Below, piece after piece: positions 55,388 through 62,951 of a stretch of DNA of 64,000 bases. The first letter of the stretch is position 1. Every line of letters begins with the position of its first letter. The notes below the pieces were generated by a model, which worked only from the letters and a program-made list of their open reading frames with translations, had not been told where the DNA came from and made no database searches. Source of the DNA: Gammaproteobacteria bacterium (GTDB lineage Bacteria > Pseudomonadota > Gammaproteobacteria > UBA6429 > Thiohalophilaceae); assembly GCA_016194635.1 (NCBI GenBank), contig JACQBC010000024.1:54243-118242 (forward strand), given 5' to 3'. The position numbers and the translations under genes were made by a program.

Positions 55388-55534
55388 GTTAGGGAATCCC
55401 GGTCACTATGTGGAAGAAGGGTGCCAATCTCAACTACAGGCTCGATGGCCTAAGGGGTGCTCCCGTCATCCCTTCTCCCCGCTCTTTCGCGGCAGAGCAA
55501 TTTAGCTCATTTCTGAGCGGGTGGTAAGATACAA

Positions 55535-55580
55535 GGGGCGCGCCGTTTTTGGCGCGTCCCTCTCGAATGTGATGTTAGCC
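55535..55580 (-). other. attC-like half site (integron recombination site relic)
   Basis: GGGGCGCGCC (55535-55544) and GGCGCGTCCC (55551-55560) form a stem with a GTTTTT loop, followed by TCTCGAATGTGATGTTAGCC. The arm CTCTCGAAYGTRATGTTAGSC is shared with the site at 62533-62596 that ends the DUF1801 cassette. A matching outer core on the far side is not clear, so it is a degenerate or one-sided attC. Confidence 0.5.
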
Positions 55581-55645
55581 CACCGTTTTGGAGGATTTTA
55601 AAACTTTGCGTTGGATGGCTCAACATGTTCGCTGCAGGGGCACGC

Positions 55646-56137
55646 CTACCTGGTAGCGTCTTGGGTGGCGAGCAGCGCCTGACCATGTGGGTTGTCAATA
55701 ACCATTAGCCATCCGCCGTCTGTTTGCTTACGCAGTACAGCCACAGATAGACCGCTTTGCCTGATGTTCTGACCGTCTGGCGTTTTACCAGTCATCGTGT
55801 AAGGGGTTAAATGAAGTGCGACATCACCCGCGACGGTCACCTCATGTTTTCCGAAGACAAAATGAGGATTAACCGCAAGCGAGCCCTGAAAGGCCGCCTT
55901 TACGGCGGCCGATCCAGATACCGGATACCCTGGTTCAAACATCACGACGGCGGACGCCTCGTAAGCTTTCATGACGGCATCGATATCCCGCGAGTTGTAG
56001 TCGCTACCCATCTTGGTGATGGTGTGTAGAACTTTATTCTGTTCTGTATTATTCATGGTGTTTCCTTTGTCTGCTAAAGTGGATGTTGAAGCAACAAGAC
56101 TGGCAAGTACGATAGATAAGACTGAAAAGCGTTTCAT
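55646..56137 (-). CDS. Secreted SnoaL/NTF2-like protein
   Basis: The 163-aa protein has a signal peptide (residues ~1-22, cleavage after TLA) and an NTF2-like cone fold of the SgcJ/DUF4440 type: ITKMGSDYNSRDIDAVMKAY, VMFEPGYPVSGSAAVKAAF and WLMVIDNPHG. Such periplasmic domains bind small molecules or act as mild isomerases; function unknown. It is followed by the attC-like half site. Confidence 0.86.
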   Translation of the reverse strand: MKRFSVLSIVLASLVASTSTLADKGNTMNNTEQNKVLHTITKMGSDYNSRDIDAVMKAYEASAVVMFEPGYPVSGSAAVKAAFQGSLAVNPHFVFGKHEVTVAGDVALHLTPYTMTGKTPDGQNIRQSGLSVAVLRKQTDGGWLMVIDNPHGQALLATQDATR

Positions 56138-56232
56138 CGTGAGGGTTGCTCCTGTGTGGGTGAGATAAAATGGATGCGGCGTTCAGACAGACCTGCGGCT
56201 CCATTCTTTGTTGGGATTCTCTTTAAAGTTGT

Positions 56233-57048
56233 CTATGTATTAGCCCTCACGATCTGCGCGATTCGCGCGCCAAGGTTTTTGGGGCATGTGTAGTAACCTG
56301 TTGCCTTCTGCAGTTTCAGAACCTTTAGTTCGCCAACCGCGGCTTTCGTGGCTGCCAATATCTCGTCGTAGGCCGGGGCGTCCGGTGTCGTATAGACAGG
56401 TTTGCCGGGTGTGACGCAGCCATGAGCTGTCGCAGCAGGCAGTCGGCGTGAGCAGGTGCATTTTGCGCCTGTGTTTACCAGCCCGCACGCTTGCGTGGTA
56501 AATGCAACAATATCAGCGCGGGCTCGCGACAACCGCTTTCTGAAGTTTGCGCTTGTGATGCCTAGGATTATTGAAGCTTCGTTTTGTTCAAGCTCCAGAA
56601 TATCACCAAGAACATAGGCAATACGGTGATGGATGTCGAGACATAGCAGCATGGCCATCGTGCAAAAGATGCGAAGCTCGTTCAGCATTACCAAGTCGCC
56701 CATATCAGGGGACAGATCGGAAACAAGACCTGCTTCGAGGTCTGCGCCGAATACTTCAAAACTAAGTTTTCGATCAATGCCTTTCCTACTGGTAAGAAGG
56801 TAGTTCGTCGCGACCCTATATACCCAGGTCGTAAAGGCGCTTTCTCCACGAAATGTGGGTAGTTGCGTGAGCACAAGAATTAATATTTCTTGCGTCGCAT
56901 CCTGCGCATCGGCCGGATTAACCAAAATGCGCATCGCCAAATGGTGAATCAGGTCTTGGATACCTGCAACAACATCTTCGAGCGCGGAACTGCTGCCTTC
57001 TTGGGCATCTCGCACCAAGGCATTTAGAGTATTTTGGATTGTTGTCAC
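56233..57048 (-). CDS. ECF-type sigma factor with cysteine-rich C-terminal extension
   Basis: The 271-aa protein has sigma region 2 (NPADAQDATQEILILVLTQL, FTTWVYRVATNYLL) and region 4 (EQNEASIILGITSANFRKRL). About 80 extra residues follow, starting CGLVNTGAKCTCSRR with further cysteines (GCVTPG, YYTCPKN). Sigma factors with such cysteine extensions are known in some ECF groups, where the tail replaces an anti-sigma factor as a sensor; metal or redox control is thus possible. No anti-sigma gene adjoins. Confidence 0.85.
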   Translation of the reverse strand: MTTIQNTLNALVRDAQEGSSSALEDVVAGIQDLIHHLAMRILVNPADAQDATQEILILVLTQLPTFRGESAFTTWVYRVATNYLLTSRKGIDRKLSFEVFGADLEAGLVSDLSPDMGDLVMLNELRIFCTMAMLLCLDIHHRIAYVLGDILELEQNEASIILGITSANFRKRLSRARADIVAFTTQACGLVNTGAKCTCSRRLPAATAHGCVTPGKPVYTTPDAPAYDEILAATKAAVGELKVLKLQKATGYYTCPKNLGARIAQIVRANT

Positions 57049-57134
57049 TATCGGTTTTCCTTCATGATTCGTCTCATTGGTAAATTAGACAATGTGGACA
57101 GCGGATGTGTGACAAGAAGTCGGGAGACGCGTTG

Positions 57135-57257
57135 CTAGTCCCTCGTGTGTTCCCAGATGGTGCCAAAACCACCCATCATCATGGATGTCGTGGTACCCAG
57201 GTTCTCAACCGCATTCTTCAGTATGCGATGTCCTTGATCATCCAAGGGAACTCGCAT
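57135..57257 (-). CDS. Putative 40-aa cassette ORF
   Basis: An ORF starts 14 nt after the GTTAGCC core of the attC at 57272-57449, the usual distance for an integron cassette gene. It begins MRVPLDDQGHRILKNAVENL and ends WEHTRD. CGGAAGA precedes the ATG. The peptide resembles nothing I know; support is position, ribosome site and amphipathic composition. Confidence 0.33.
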   Translation of the reverse strand: MRVPLDDQGHRILKNAVENLGTTTSMMMGGFGTIWEHTRD

Positions 57258-57271
57258 GATGTCTTCCGGCG

Positions 57272-57449
57272 GGCTAACCAGGCTGTAGAAAAACCCAGTT
57301 TTCATATTTTTTGACTTTGTATAGCATTGAATTCATTATATAAATATTTCTCCAAAATAGCGAAACGGGAGTTTTTCTACAGCCTCAACATTTGAATTCA
57401 CCGGCTGGCCGGGTTTTATCGGCCGGTTCGGTGGAATGATGGGTTGGGC
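57272..57449 (-). other. attC recombination site interrupted by a 108-bp inverted-repeat unit (site A)
   Basis: Read on the minus strand it starts with core GCCCAAC (57443-57449), runs through CCATCATTCCACCG, a CCGGCC/GGCC hairpin with a GATAAAAC-type loop, and reaches GTT (57387-57389). There a 108-bp unit interrupts, after which GTTAGCC (57272-57278) completes the far core. Without the insert the site is 67 bp and imperfectly palindromic, as attC sites are. The preceding gene stops 3 nt before the first core. Confidence 0.77.
57279..57386. mobile_element. 108-bp MITE-like unit inside attC site A
   Basis: CAGGCTGTAGAAAAAC (57279-57294) and GTTTTTCTACAGCCTC (57371-57386) are terminal inverted repeats around an AT-rich core without a gene. 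AAC flanks both sides (57276-57278, 57387-57389), a likely 3-bp target duplication that coincides with the GTT crossover triplet of attC. A second unit of identical length is at 62959-63066. Confidence 0.77.
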
Positions 57450-57452
57450 GGC

Positions 57453-57746
57453 TCACCACGGGCCACCCGTAACTTGGACTTCAAATTCGGCGGTGGCGGG
57501 CTGAATGAACGTATTGTTTCTCATGCGGATGTTTGAGCCGCCAGAAATACGAATGCCAGAGCCACCGGCACCGACAAAGCTACGGTAATATTGTTCGACT
57601 ATGCTGCGAAAAGCCTGGTAGTTAAAGGCGCCCCGGTAATTTGCCGGGCTAGATACCTCCAGCGGTGACGATTCGAAACAGCTACCCATGGGCTGCTTGA
57701 TATCTGCGTATTGCGTATTACAGTCCAAAACAGCCACTAATTCCAA
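57453..57746 (-). CDS. Hypothetical cassette-type protein, possibly truncated at the N-terminus
   Basis: The 97-aa ORF is not recognised. It has a central FNYQAFRSIVEQYYRSFVGA and a Gly/Asn-rich beta region (IRISGGSNIRMRNNTF). Its TGA stop is 3 nt before the GCCCAAC core of attC site A, the arrangement of an integron cassette gene. The start is a TTG (57746) or GTG (57737) lying inside the left arm of a large inverted repeat, so the original 5' end was probably removed when that unit inserted. Confidence 0.57.
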   Translation of the reverse strand: MELVAVLDCNTQYADIKQPMGSCFESSPLEVSSPANYRGAFNYQAFRSIVEQYYRSFVGAGGSGIRISGGSNIRMRNNTFIQPATAEFEVQVTGGPW

Positions 57747-57804
57747 TCTAAACCCGCCACCGATTCCGATTCAAAGTCGGCCCGCAATTCCATTTCATTC
57801 CGAC
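57732..57804 (-). repeat. Left arm of an inverted repeat flanking the LysR-SDR unit
   Basis: Reverse complement shares GGTGGCGGGTTTRGATTGGA, GAATTAGTGGCT and GAATCGGAATCGG with the right arm at 59683-59767. This arm has two GAATCG hexamers against four in the other. The outer ~24 bp are more diverged. The enclosed ~1.9 kb holds a LysR gene and an SDR gene. Confidence 0.72.
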
Positions 57805-57880
57805 AATGGCGCGCGTCGCAAGCTCGGTGCGGACGGTTGCAAATGGTGTAACGTGCGCCGGTTGTCGGACATCGTACCCG

Positions 57881-58792
57881 CTAGGAGGCCGGCGCGTGAA
57901 ATCCAGGCAGCTTCGGGATTCTTTCCGCCATGAACTGCAGCAAGGCCCGGGTTCTCTGCGGTTGGTATTGGCGAGACGGATAGACCAGGTGAGCCTGCTG
58001 AGGCAGCATTTCCCAGTTGGGGAGTAATCGAATCAGATCTCCCGTGTCGATCAGATCCTGGACGAGCCAAGCGGGAGCACTACCCAATCCTTTTCCCGCA
58101 AGAAAACACGCGCGCAACGCGAGCGAGCTGTTCACGCGAAAGCGTCCCTTGGTCAAGACAATGACTTTCTCGGTATGGTTGGAAAATTCCAACCGGTTTC
58201 CGAAGGCTAACCCCGCGAAGCGAAAATACTCGTGCTGTGCCAAGTCCTCCGGCTTGTCGATCTTGGGGGCGCGTTCGACATACTCTCGCGTTGCAACCAG
58301 TACGCGTGGCGAAAACGCAATATTGCGGGCAATGACGTTGGGTGGGAGTTCACCTCCAAGCCGTATGGCCACGTCCACGCCCTCCTCAACGAGGTCAACC
58401 ACGCGATCGTTGAGGATCAATTCGATTTCGATCTCGGGGTATTTCGCCAGAAACTCGAGCATTAACGCGTTCAGACGTAACTCACCCAGGCCCACGGGTG
58501 CGTTTATCCGCAATGCACCGACAAACAGGTGCGTTTGCCCTTGGGCATCCGCCACGGCATCGGCATATGCCTCAATTACCCGCTTGCTTCGTTCGTAAAA
58601 CCGCTTGCCTTCCTCTGTGAGCGTCAAACGGGTGGTTGTTCTTTCGAGCAGCCGAACCCGCAAGTGTCGCTCCAGCGCCGCAATCATCTTGCTCACCGTG
58701 GGCTGGCTGGTGTTTTCCTCGCGGGCGACGGCTGAAAAGCTGCCTAATTCGACGGCGCGCGTGAAGAGTCGCATGGCGTGAAGTGAGTCCAA
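57881..58792 (-). CDS. LysR family transcriptional regulator
   Basis: The 303-aa protein has the LysR winged helix (MRLFTRAVELGSFSAVAREE, SQPTVSKMIAALERHL) and a periplasmic-binding-protein-like effector domain (LRINAPVGLGELRLNALMLE). It is divergent from an SDR gene, the textbook LysR arrangement, and probably activates that gene in response to an unknown ligand. Confidence 0.94.
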   Translation of the reverse strand: MDSLHAMRLFTRAVELGSFSAVAREENTSQPTVSKMIAALERHLRVRLLERTTTRLTLTEEGKRFYERSKRVIEAYADAVADAQGQTHLFVGALRINAPVGLGELRLNALMLEFLAKYPEIEIELILNDRVVDLVEEGVDVAIRLGGELPPNVIARNIAFSPRVLVATREYVERAPKIDKPEDLAQHEYFRFAGLAFGNRLEFSNHTEKVIVLTKGRFRVNSSLALRACFLAGKGLGSAPAWLVQDLIDTGDLIRLLPNWEMLPQQAHLVYPSRQYQPQRTRALLQFMAERIPKLPGFHAPAS

Positions 58793-58806
58793 GTCATTCC
58801 CTTATG

Positions 58807-58821
58807 GAATAAGTTATATTC
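58807..58821. promoter_or_regulatory. Candidate LysR operator (GAATA-N5-TATTC)
   Basis: GAATA and TATTC with a 5-nt spacer form a symmetric site in the 104-bp LysR-SDR divergent region, in keeping with the T-N11-A type of LysR sites. Functional assignment is inference. Confidence 0.4.
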
Positions 58822-58896
58822 AATAATCCCATGTTCAGTGGTGATTTGGAATAGCGTAATGTCTGCCCTGTCGCACTCGCTCATCAAGGAAACCGC

Positions 58897-59631
58897 ATGG
58901 ACATCAGCACACAAACACCTCTTAACGGCGCACATGTCGTTGTATTCGGCGGAAGCGCCGGTATTGGCCTGGCAACAGCGGCGGCGGCCAAAGCCAAAGG
59001 AGCCATTGTCACCCTGATAGGTCGAACGCCGGCAAAGCTTGAGGCGGCCGCCCGCAAAATCGGGGGCGCGCAAACGGCCATCGCCGATATTGCAGAACGA
59101 AAAAGCGTCGAGGCTGTATTTAAGGGTATGACGCGGGTGGATCACCTTGTGATTACTGCCGGTGGCTTGCACATGGGTAAGCTGGCCGATTCCGATCCGG
59201 ATCAATTGCTCGTCGATATCCAACAACGTATCGCGGGGGCTGTTTATGCCATCAAGGCCGCGTTACCCTCTATGCCGCCCACCGGATCAATCGTGTTAAC
59301 GGGCGGACAGTATTCGGACCGTCCCCCCGCCCATGGGGCCTCGATCACCGCGGCGGCAGTTCGTGGTATAGAGGCGCTCGCGCGCTCATTCGCTCTCGAA
59401 CTAAAACCCATCCGCGTCAATGTCATCGCACCGGGCCTCATTGATACGACACTGTTCGATGTTTTCGGCCCTGAAGGCCGGGCGGCGATATTCGCACAAG
59501 CGGTGGAGCAATTGCCGGTCGGTCGAGCCGGGCGCGCGGATGAAGTTGGAGAGGCGATCATCTTCCTACTCAGCAACGGCTATATGAATGCCGAAGTCCT
59601 CCACATCGACGGCGGCGGTCGCTTCGTCTAA
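58897..59631 (+). CDS. Short-chain dehydrogenase/reductase
   Basis: The 244-aa SDR has the cofactor motif VFGGSAGIGLATAAAAKAKG and C-terminal IDGGGRFV. The catalytic tetrad is atypical: where the usual Y-x3-K stands it reads HGASITAAAVRGIEA, with no Tyr or Lys, so it may be a divergent or catalytically impaired SDR. It is divergent from a LysR gene and both lie inside an inverted repeat. Confidence 0.9.
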   Translation: MDISTQTPLNGAHVVVFGGSAGIGLATAAAAKAKGAIVTLIGRTPAKLEAAARKIGGAQTAIADIAERKSVEAVFKGMTRVDHLVITAGGLHMGKLADSDPDQLLVDIQQRIAGAVYAIKAALPSMPPTGSIVLTGGQYSDRPPAHGASITAAAVRGIEALARSFALELKPIRVNVIAPGLIDTTLFDVFGPEGRAAIFAQAVEQLPVGRAGRADEVGEAIIFLLSNGYMNAEVLHIDGGGRFV

Positions 59632-59919
59632 TCGCCTCCGACATCTGATTGAATTTTCTCCGAATTTGTGATGCTCGCCCACGGCGGAATGGTCAGGAGT
59701 TGCTGGCCGAGTTTGAATCGGAATCGGAATCGGAATCGGTGGCGGGTTTGGATTGGAATTAGTGGCTAGGTTCACTGGGCAACGGGATCGAGTTTGCTGT
59801 TAGCCAGCACGCAGTCAGATACAATCAGGTGGATAGGCAGCTCCGCGGCGCTGTTATCGAGACGACCGCACTACAATTTCTTTCGTCGCCAGCGAACGGG
59901 CCAGGATCCGGCCGCTACT
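59632..59919. other. Gene-free stretch after the SDR, holding the right repeat arm
   Basis: No gene is seen in these 288 bp. They contain the right arm of the inverted repeat (59683-59767) and a GTTAGCC (59798-59804) of the same form as attC cores, without a recognisable partner core. Confidence 0.55.
59683..59767 (+). repeat. Right arm of the inverted repeat flanking the LysR-SDR unit
   Basis: Matches the complement of 57732-57804 over ~73 bp, except for two additional GAATCG hexamers (four tandem copies in all at about 59715-59738). The segment CGGCGGAATGGTCAGGAGTTG also loosely resembles the attC arm seen at 57430-57449 and 63110-63129. Confidence 0.72.
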
Positions 59920-60279
59920 TTATTTTTTATGTGTCTCAAGCTCACGCTGCAGCGCTTGAATAGAATCCAGAACGGGCATGAAACGTAACCCGAAACTGGT
60001 TAGCCGGTACTCTACCCGTGGGGGAACTTCCGCGTAAATCGTTTTCTCCAGTATGCCCAAGTCCATCATGCGGCGGAAATAGTAATTTTGGACTTTTGGC
60101 GTTAGCCCCTCCAGTGCGCGCTCGATGGCGCCGGGGCGATTTATACCTTCACGGATAAGCCCCAAGATACGCAACGACCATTTACAGCCGAAAACAGCTT
60201 CCACGGTTTCTGCCACGTTCGGTGTTTCTGCCAAAACTTTTGTTCCCTGCTGCGACCCTATTTCTTTCAATTCTTTCAT
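59920..60279 (-). CDS. HxlR family transcriptional regulator
   Basis: The 119-aa protein is an HxlR-type winged helix: VFGCKWSLRILGLIREG, INRPGAIERALEGLTPKVQN, PRVEYRLTSFG. The family senses reactive or oxidised compounds. It lacks the conserved N-terminal Cys in its usual place but has one at GCKW. It is divergent from the next SDR gene and probably controls it. Confidence 0.93.
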   Translation of the reverse strand: MKELKEIGSQQGTKVLAETPNVAETVEAVFGCKWSLRILGLIREGINRPGAIERALEGLTPKVQNYYFRRMMDLGILEKTIYAEVPPRVEYRLTSFGLRFMPVLDSIQALQRELETHKK

Positions 60280-60400
60280 AGAAGTGCCCTACCTAACAAA
60301 ATTGTGCTCTCTTTTTAACACTTACTCGAGTCTATATCCTAGTTTTAGTGTTTGGTCGATTTTCCGCCAAGCGGTTAACCATAACTTCAGGAGATTGAGT

Positions 60401-61159
60401 ATGAGCCTTAAAGATAAAGTCGTTCTCATTACAGGCGGCGGCACGGGCATTGGAGCAGACGCCGCCCGCAAGTTCAACGCCGCAGGAGCTAAGATCGTTC
60501 TCAACGGGCGACGTGAAGCTATGCTAGCTAAAACCGCATCGCAAATAGATTCATCCGGTAAGACCGTCGCCTACGTGGCAGGCGATATCGGTCAAGCGGA
60601 AACGAGCCGGCGTATGGCCGCAATGGCTGTCGAACGGTTCGGTGGCGTGGATGTATTGTTTAATAACGCGGGCGTTTTTGAGCCGAAGTCGTTTCTCGAC
60701 CACACGGAGGACGACCTCAACGGTTACCTGAATCTTTTGCGAGGCTACTTCTTCGCTTCGCAAGCCGCCATTCCGTCGATGCGCGAGCGCGGCGGTGGCA
60801 GCATTATCAACATCGGCTCGATGTGGGCGTTGCATGCCATTGCCGCCACTCCATGCAGCGGTTCATCCACGGCTAAGGGCGGGGTTCACGCGTTGACCCG
60901 CAACCTTGCCATCGAGTTTGCACCGGACAACATCCGCGTGAATGCCATCGCGCCGGCGGTGGTGGAAACGCCGCTCTTCGATAAGCTGTTGACCGCTGAG
61001 CAGCTTGCCTCGTTTAATTCTTTTCATCCGTTAGGTCGCAACGGACAGGCTCGCGATATCACGGCGGCGGTTCTGTTCCTCGCCGACGATAGTTCTGCCG
61101 GCTGGATTACGGGCGTCGTGTTGCCGGTAGACGGTGGCGTGACTGCAGGACGCAACTGA
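60401..61159 (+). CDS. Short-chain dehydrogenase/reductase
   Basis: The 252-aa SDR has TGGGTGIGADAARKF, NNAG, and C-terminal VDGGVTAGRN. At the active site the Y-x3-K motif reads CSGSSTAKGG, with Ser in place of Tyr and the Lys retained, so catalysis may differ from classical SDRs. ATG 60401 follows AGGAGA; the open frame further upstream runs into the HxlR gene on the other strand. Likely regulated by the divergent HxlR protein. Confidence 0.93.
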   Translation: MSLKDKVVLITGGGTGIGADAARKFNAAGAKIVLNGRREAMLAKTASQIDSSGKTVAYVAGDIGQAETSRRMAAMAVERFGGVDVLFNNAGVFEPKSFLDHTEDDLNGYLNLLRGYFFASQAAIPSMRERGGGSIINIGSMWALHAIAATPCSGSSTAKGGVHALTRNLAIEFAPDNIRVNAIAPAVVETPLFDKLLTAEQLASFNSFHPLGRNGQARDITAAVLFLADDSSAGWITGVVLPVDGGVTAGRN

Positions 61160-61325
61160 AGCAAGTTCGTTACGGCGAGTGCGACACAAGCATGCATTGC
61201 ATCCCACCTGGGTTTTCCCTAGACAGAATTATGCGTAGCTATTGAGCATTCGCCTGCAGCGGCGCGCCGCCGGACACGAACGCTGCAAGGTATGACGAAA
61301 TACCTCGACTGAAAGGAAGGGTCTA

Positions 61326-62321
61326 ATGAATGCACCGAAACTAACCTCGGGATTCCAACGAATGTTTGCGCCTGGTCGACTGACGCTTGGCGTGTTCTTC
61401 GCAATCGAATCTTATAGTGGTGACACGCCGCTTATGCTACGTCAGGTAGAGCTCGCCCGGCGCGCAGAACAACTTGGATTTTCCGCCTTGTGGTTTCGCG
61501 ACGTCCCCTTGCACGACCCGGGTTTTGGCGATGTCGGACAAATATACGATCCGTGGGTCTACCTGGGTTATATCGCCGCGCACACGACAAGCATTGCACT
61601 GGCCACGGGAAGCATTATCTTTCCAATTCGGCATCCTTTGCATATCGCCAAGGCGGCGGCATCGGTGGATAAACTTTCCGAGGGGCGGCTTGTGCTTGGG
61701 ATCGCGTCGGGAGACCGACCCGTGGAGTACCCGGCATTCGGCATCGATTTTGCGACACGAGGCGAGCGGTTTCGAGAGACCTTACATTATTTTCATGAAA
61801 CCCTGAGCAGTGCTTTTCCCGTTATTCAATCCCCTTTGGGACGCCAGGAAGGGATCGATCTGATTCCAAAGCCATATGATGGGCATATTCCAGTGCTCAT
61901 TACAGGCAACAGTCAGCAGGATATCGAATGGATCGTCAAGCATGCCGATGGATGGATATATTACCCGCGTAGTCTGGATCGGCAGGAGCAATCGATCAAA
62001 GAGTGGCGCGAACTGACGCAACGCCATTGCCCGGGTACGTTCAAGCCGTTTGCCCAATCTCTTTATGTTGATCTTACGCTGGATCGGAACGCCACACCGG
62101 AACCGATCCATCTTGGATTTCGTTTGGGGACAAACAGGCTAATCGAGCTGCTCTTGTCGTTGCAAGAAATCGGGGTCAATCATGTCGCCCTGAACCTCAA
62201 ATACGGCAGCAGGCAGGCTGCGGATGTATTGGAGGAGATCGGAGCAGATATAGTGCCGTTGTTCCCAGTCCAACTCGCCGATAAATCGTTAACTACCGGC
62301 CGCTCTGGCTTGGCTTTGTGA
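61326..62321 (+). CDS. LLM class flavin-dependent oxidoreductase
   Basis: The 331-aa protein is a luciferase-like monooxygenase fold enzyme: LTLGVFFAIESYSGD, ALWFRDVPLHDPGFG, ALATGSIIFPIRHPLHIAKA and LVLGIASGDRPVEYP. Members use FMN or F420 to oxidise varied substrates. GGAAGG precedes the ATG. It stands alone downstream of the SDR. Confidence 0.93.
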   Translation: MNAPKLTSGFQRMFAPGRLTLGVFFAIESYSGDTPLMLRQVELARRAEQLGFSALWFRDVPLHDPGFGDVGQIYDPWVYLGYIAAHTTSIALATGSIIFPIRHPLHIAKAAASVDKLSEGRLVLGIASGDRPVEYPAFGIDFATRGERFRETLHYFHETLSSAFPVIQSPLGRQEGIDLIPKPYDGHIPVLITGNSQQDIEWIVKHADGWIYYPRSLDRQEQSIKEWRELTQRHCPGTFKPFAQSLYVDLTLDRNATPEPIHLGFRLGTNRLIELLLSLQEIGVNHVALNLKYGSRQAADVLEEIGADIVPLFPVQLADKSLTTGRSGLAL

Positions 62322-62360
62322 ATGTCTTGCTCGGCATAACGTTCATCGCGTTGACGATAG

Positions 62361-62500
62361 CCGCTAATAATTCTTGTTCCGATCCGGTGCCGTGAGCTTG
62401 AGCATCAATGATAATCTGCTTTTTTCGTCCACCGCCGCCACGCCGTTATCGGCGTTTCCATCCGCAACCGTTGCTGTGTGTTTATTATGCCGGAAGACGA
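62361..62500 (-). pseudogene. IS1182-like transposase fragment
   Basis: On the minus strand one frame reads NGVAAVDEK and, after a shift at a run of A residues (62421-62427), continues KKQIIIDAQAHGTGSEQELL. Together these match the IS1182-type transposase core (GVAAVD...QIIVDAQAHG...QELL). Both ends of the element are missing. The assignment rests on family motifs remembered, not on a search. Confidence 0.52.
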
Positions 62501-62532
62501 CGCTGGAATTATGCGGAGTTGGGGGGCTACAG

Positions 62533-62596
62533 CGCCAATGTTTAAGTTGAGGGGTGCACCGCTTTAGGCGCACCCCTCTCGAACGTAATGTTAGGC
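62533..62596 (-). other. attC-like recombination site after the DUF1801 gene
   Basis: On the minus strand core GCCTAAC (62590-62596) overlaps the DUF1801 stop codon, as in many integron cassettes, followed by ATTACGTTCGAGAGGGG and a stem (GAGGGGTGC 62549-62557 with GCACCCCTC 62570-62578). The distal core reads ATTGGCG, short of the GTTRRRY consensus, so the site is probably decayed. Confidence 0.62.
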
Positions 62597-62932
62597 ACCG
62601 CCGAGGCGTGTTGCTTGTTTCACGAGATCAGCGATGTATTTCGGGTCTACATCCGCTTCACTTGTGACTTTGATGTGGCGCATATCCTTACCAGTACCGG
62701 TGAGTAGTCTACGAGGATCCTTCAGCCTTGCGCCGCCCCAGACTTGCAGATTGATGTGATGTTTGTGCGAAACAAGGGAGCACACGTTCTTTTCCCCATG
62801 GTACGTCAGATTCCCCCACTTCAGGCTTGCGGTGAGCGTAGGCGCTGCCTTCGAGATCACAGCGTCAAGTAACCGAACGAGTGCGTGCTGTTCTGCAGGG
62901 ACTTTCCCCAAGAACTCATTGAGCACTGACAT
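62591..62932 (-). CDS. DUF1801 family protein (cassette gene)
   Basis: The 113-aa protein belongs to the DUF1801/YdhG group: VRLLDAVISKAAPTLTASLK, WGNLTYHGEKNVCSLV, HHINLQVWGGARL and TGKDMRHIKV. Function is unknown, but the family is common in integron cassette arrays. It lies between two attC sites in cassette layout: the upstream GTTAGGC core is 20 nt before its ATG (with GGAGG between) and its stop is inside the downstream core. Confidence 0.9.
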   Translation of the reverse strand: MSVLNEFLGKVPAEQHALVRLLDAVISKAAPTLTASLKWGNLTYHGEKNVCSLVSHKHHINLQVWGGARLKDPRRLLTGTGKDMRHIKVTSEADVDPKYIADLVKQATRLGGA

Positions 62933-62951
62933 TGAATGCCTCCTTACATGT

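Noticed and set aside
59715..59738. Tandem GAATCG hexamers as a phase-variation switch
   Set aside because: Hexamers keep any reading frame and lie outside a gene or obvious promoter; kept only as a difference between repeat arms.
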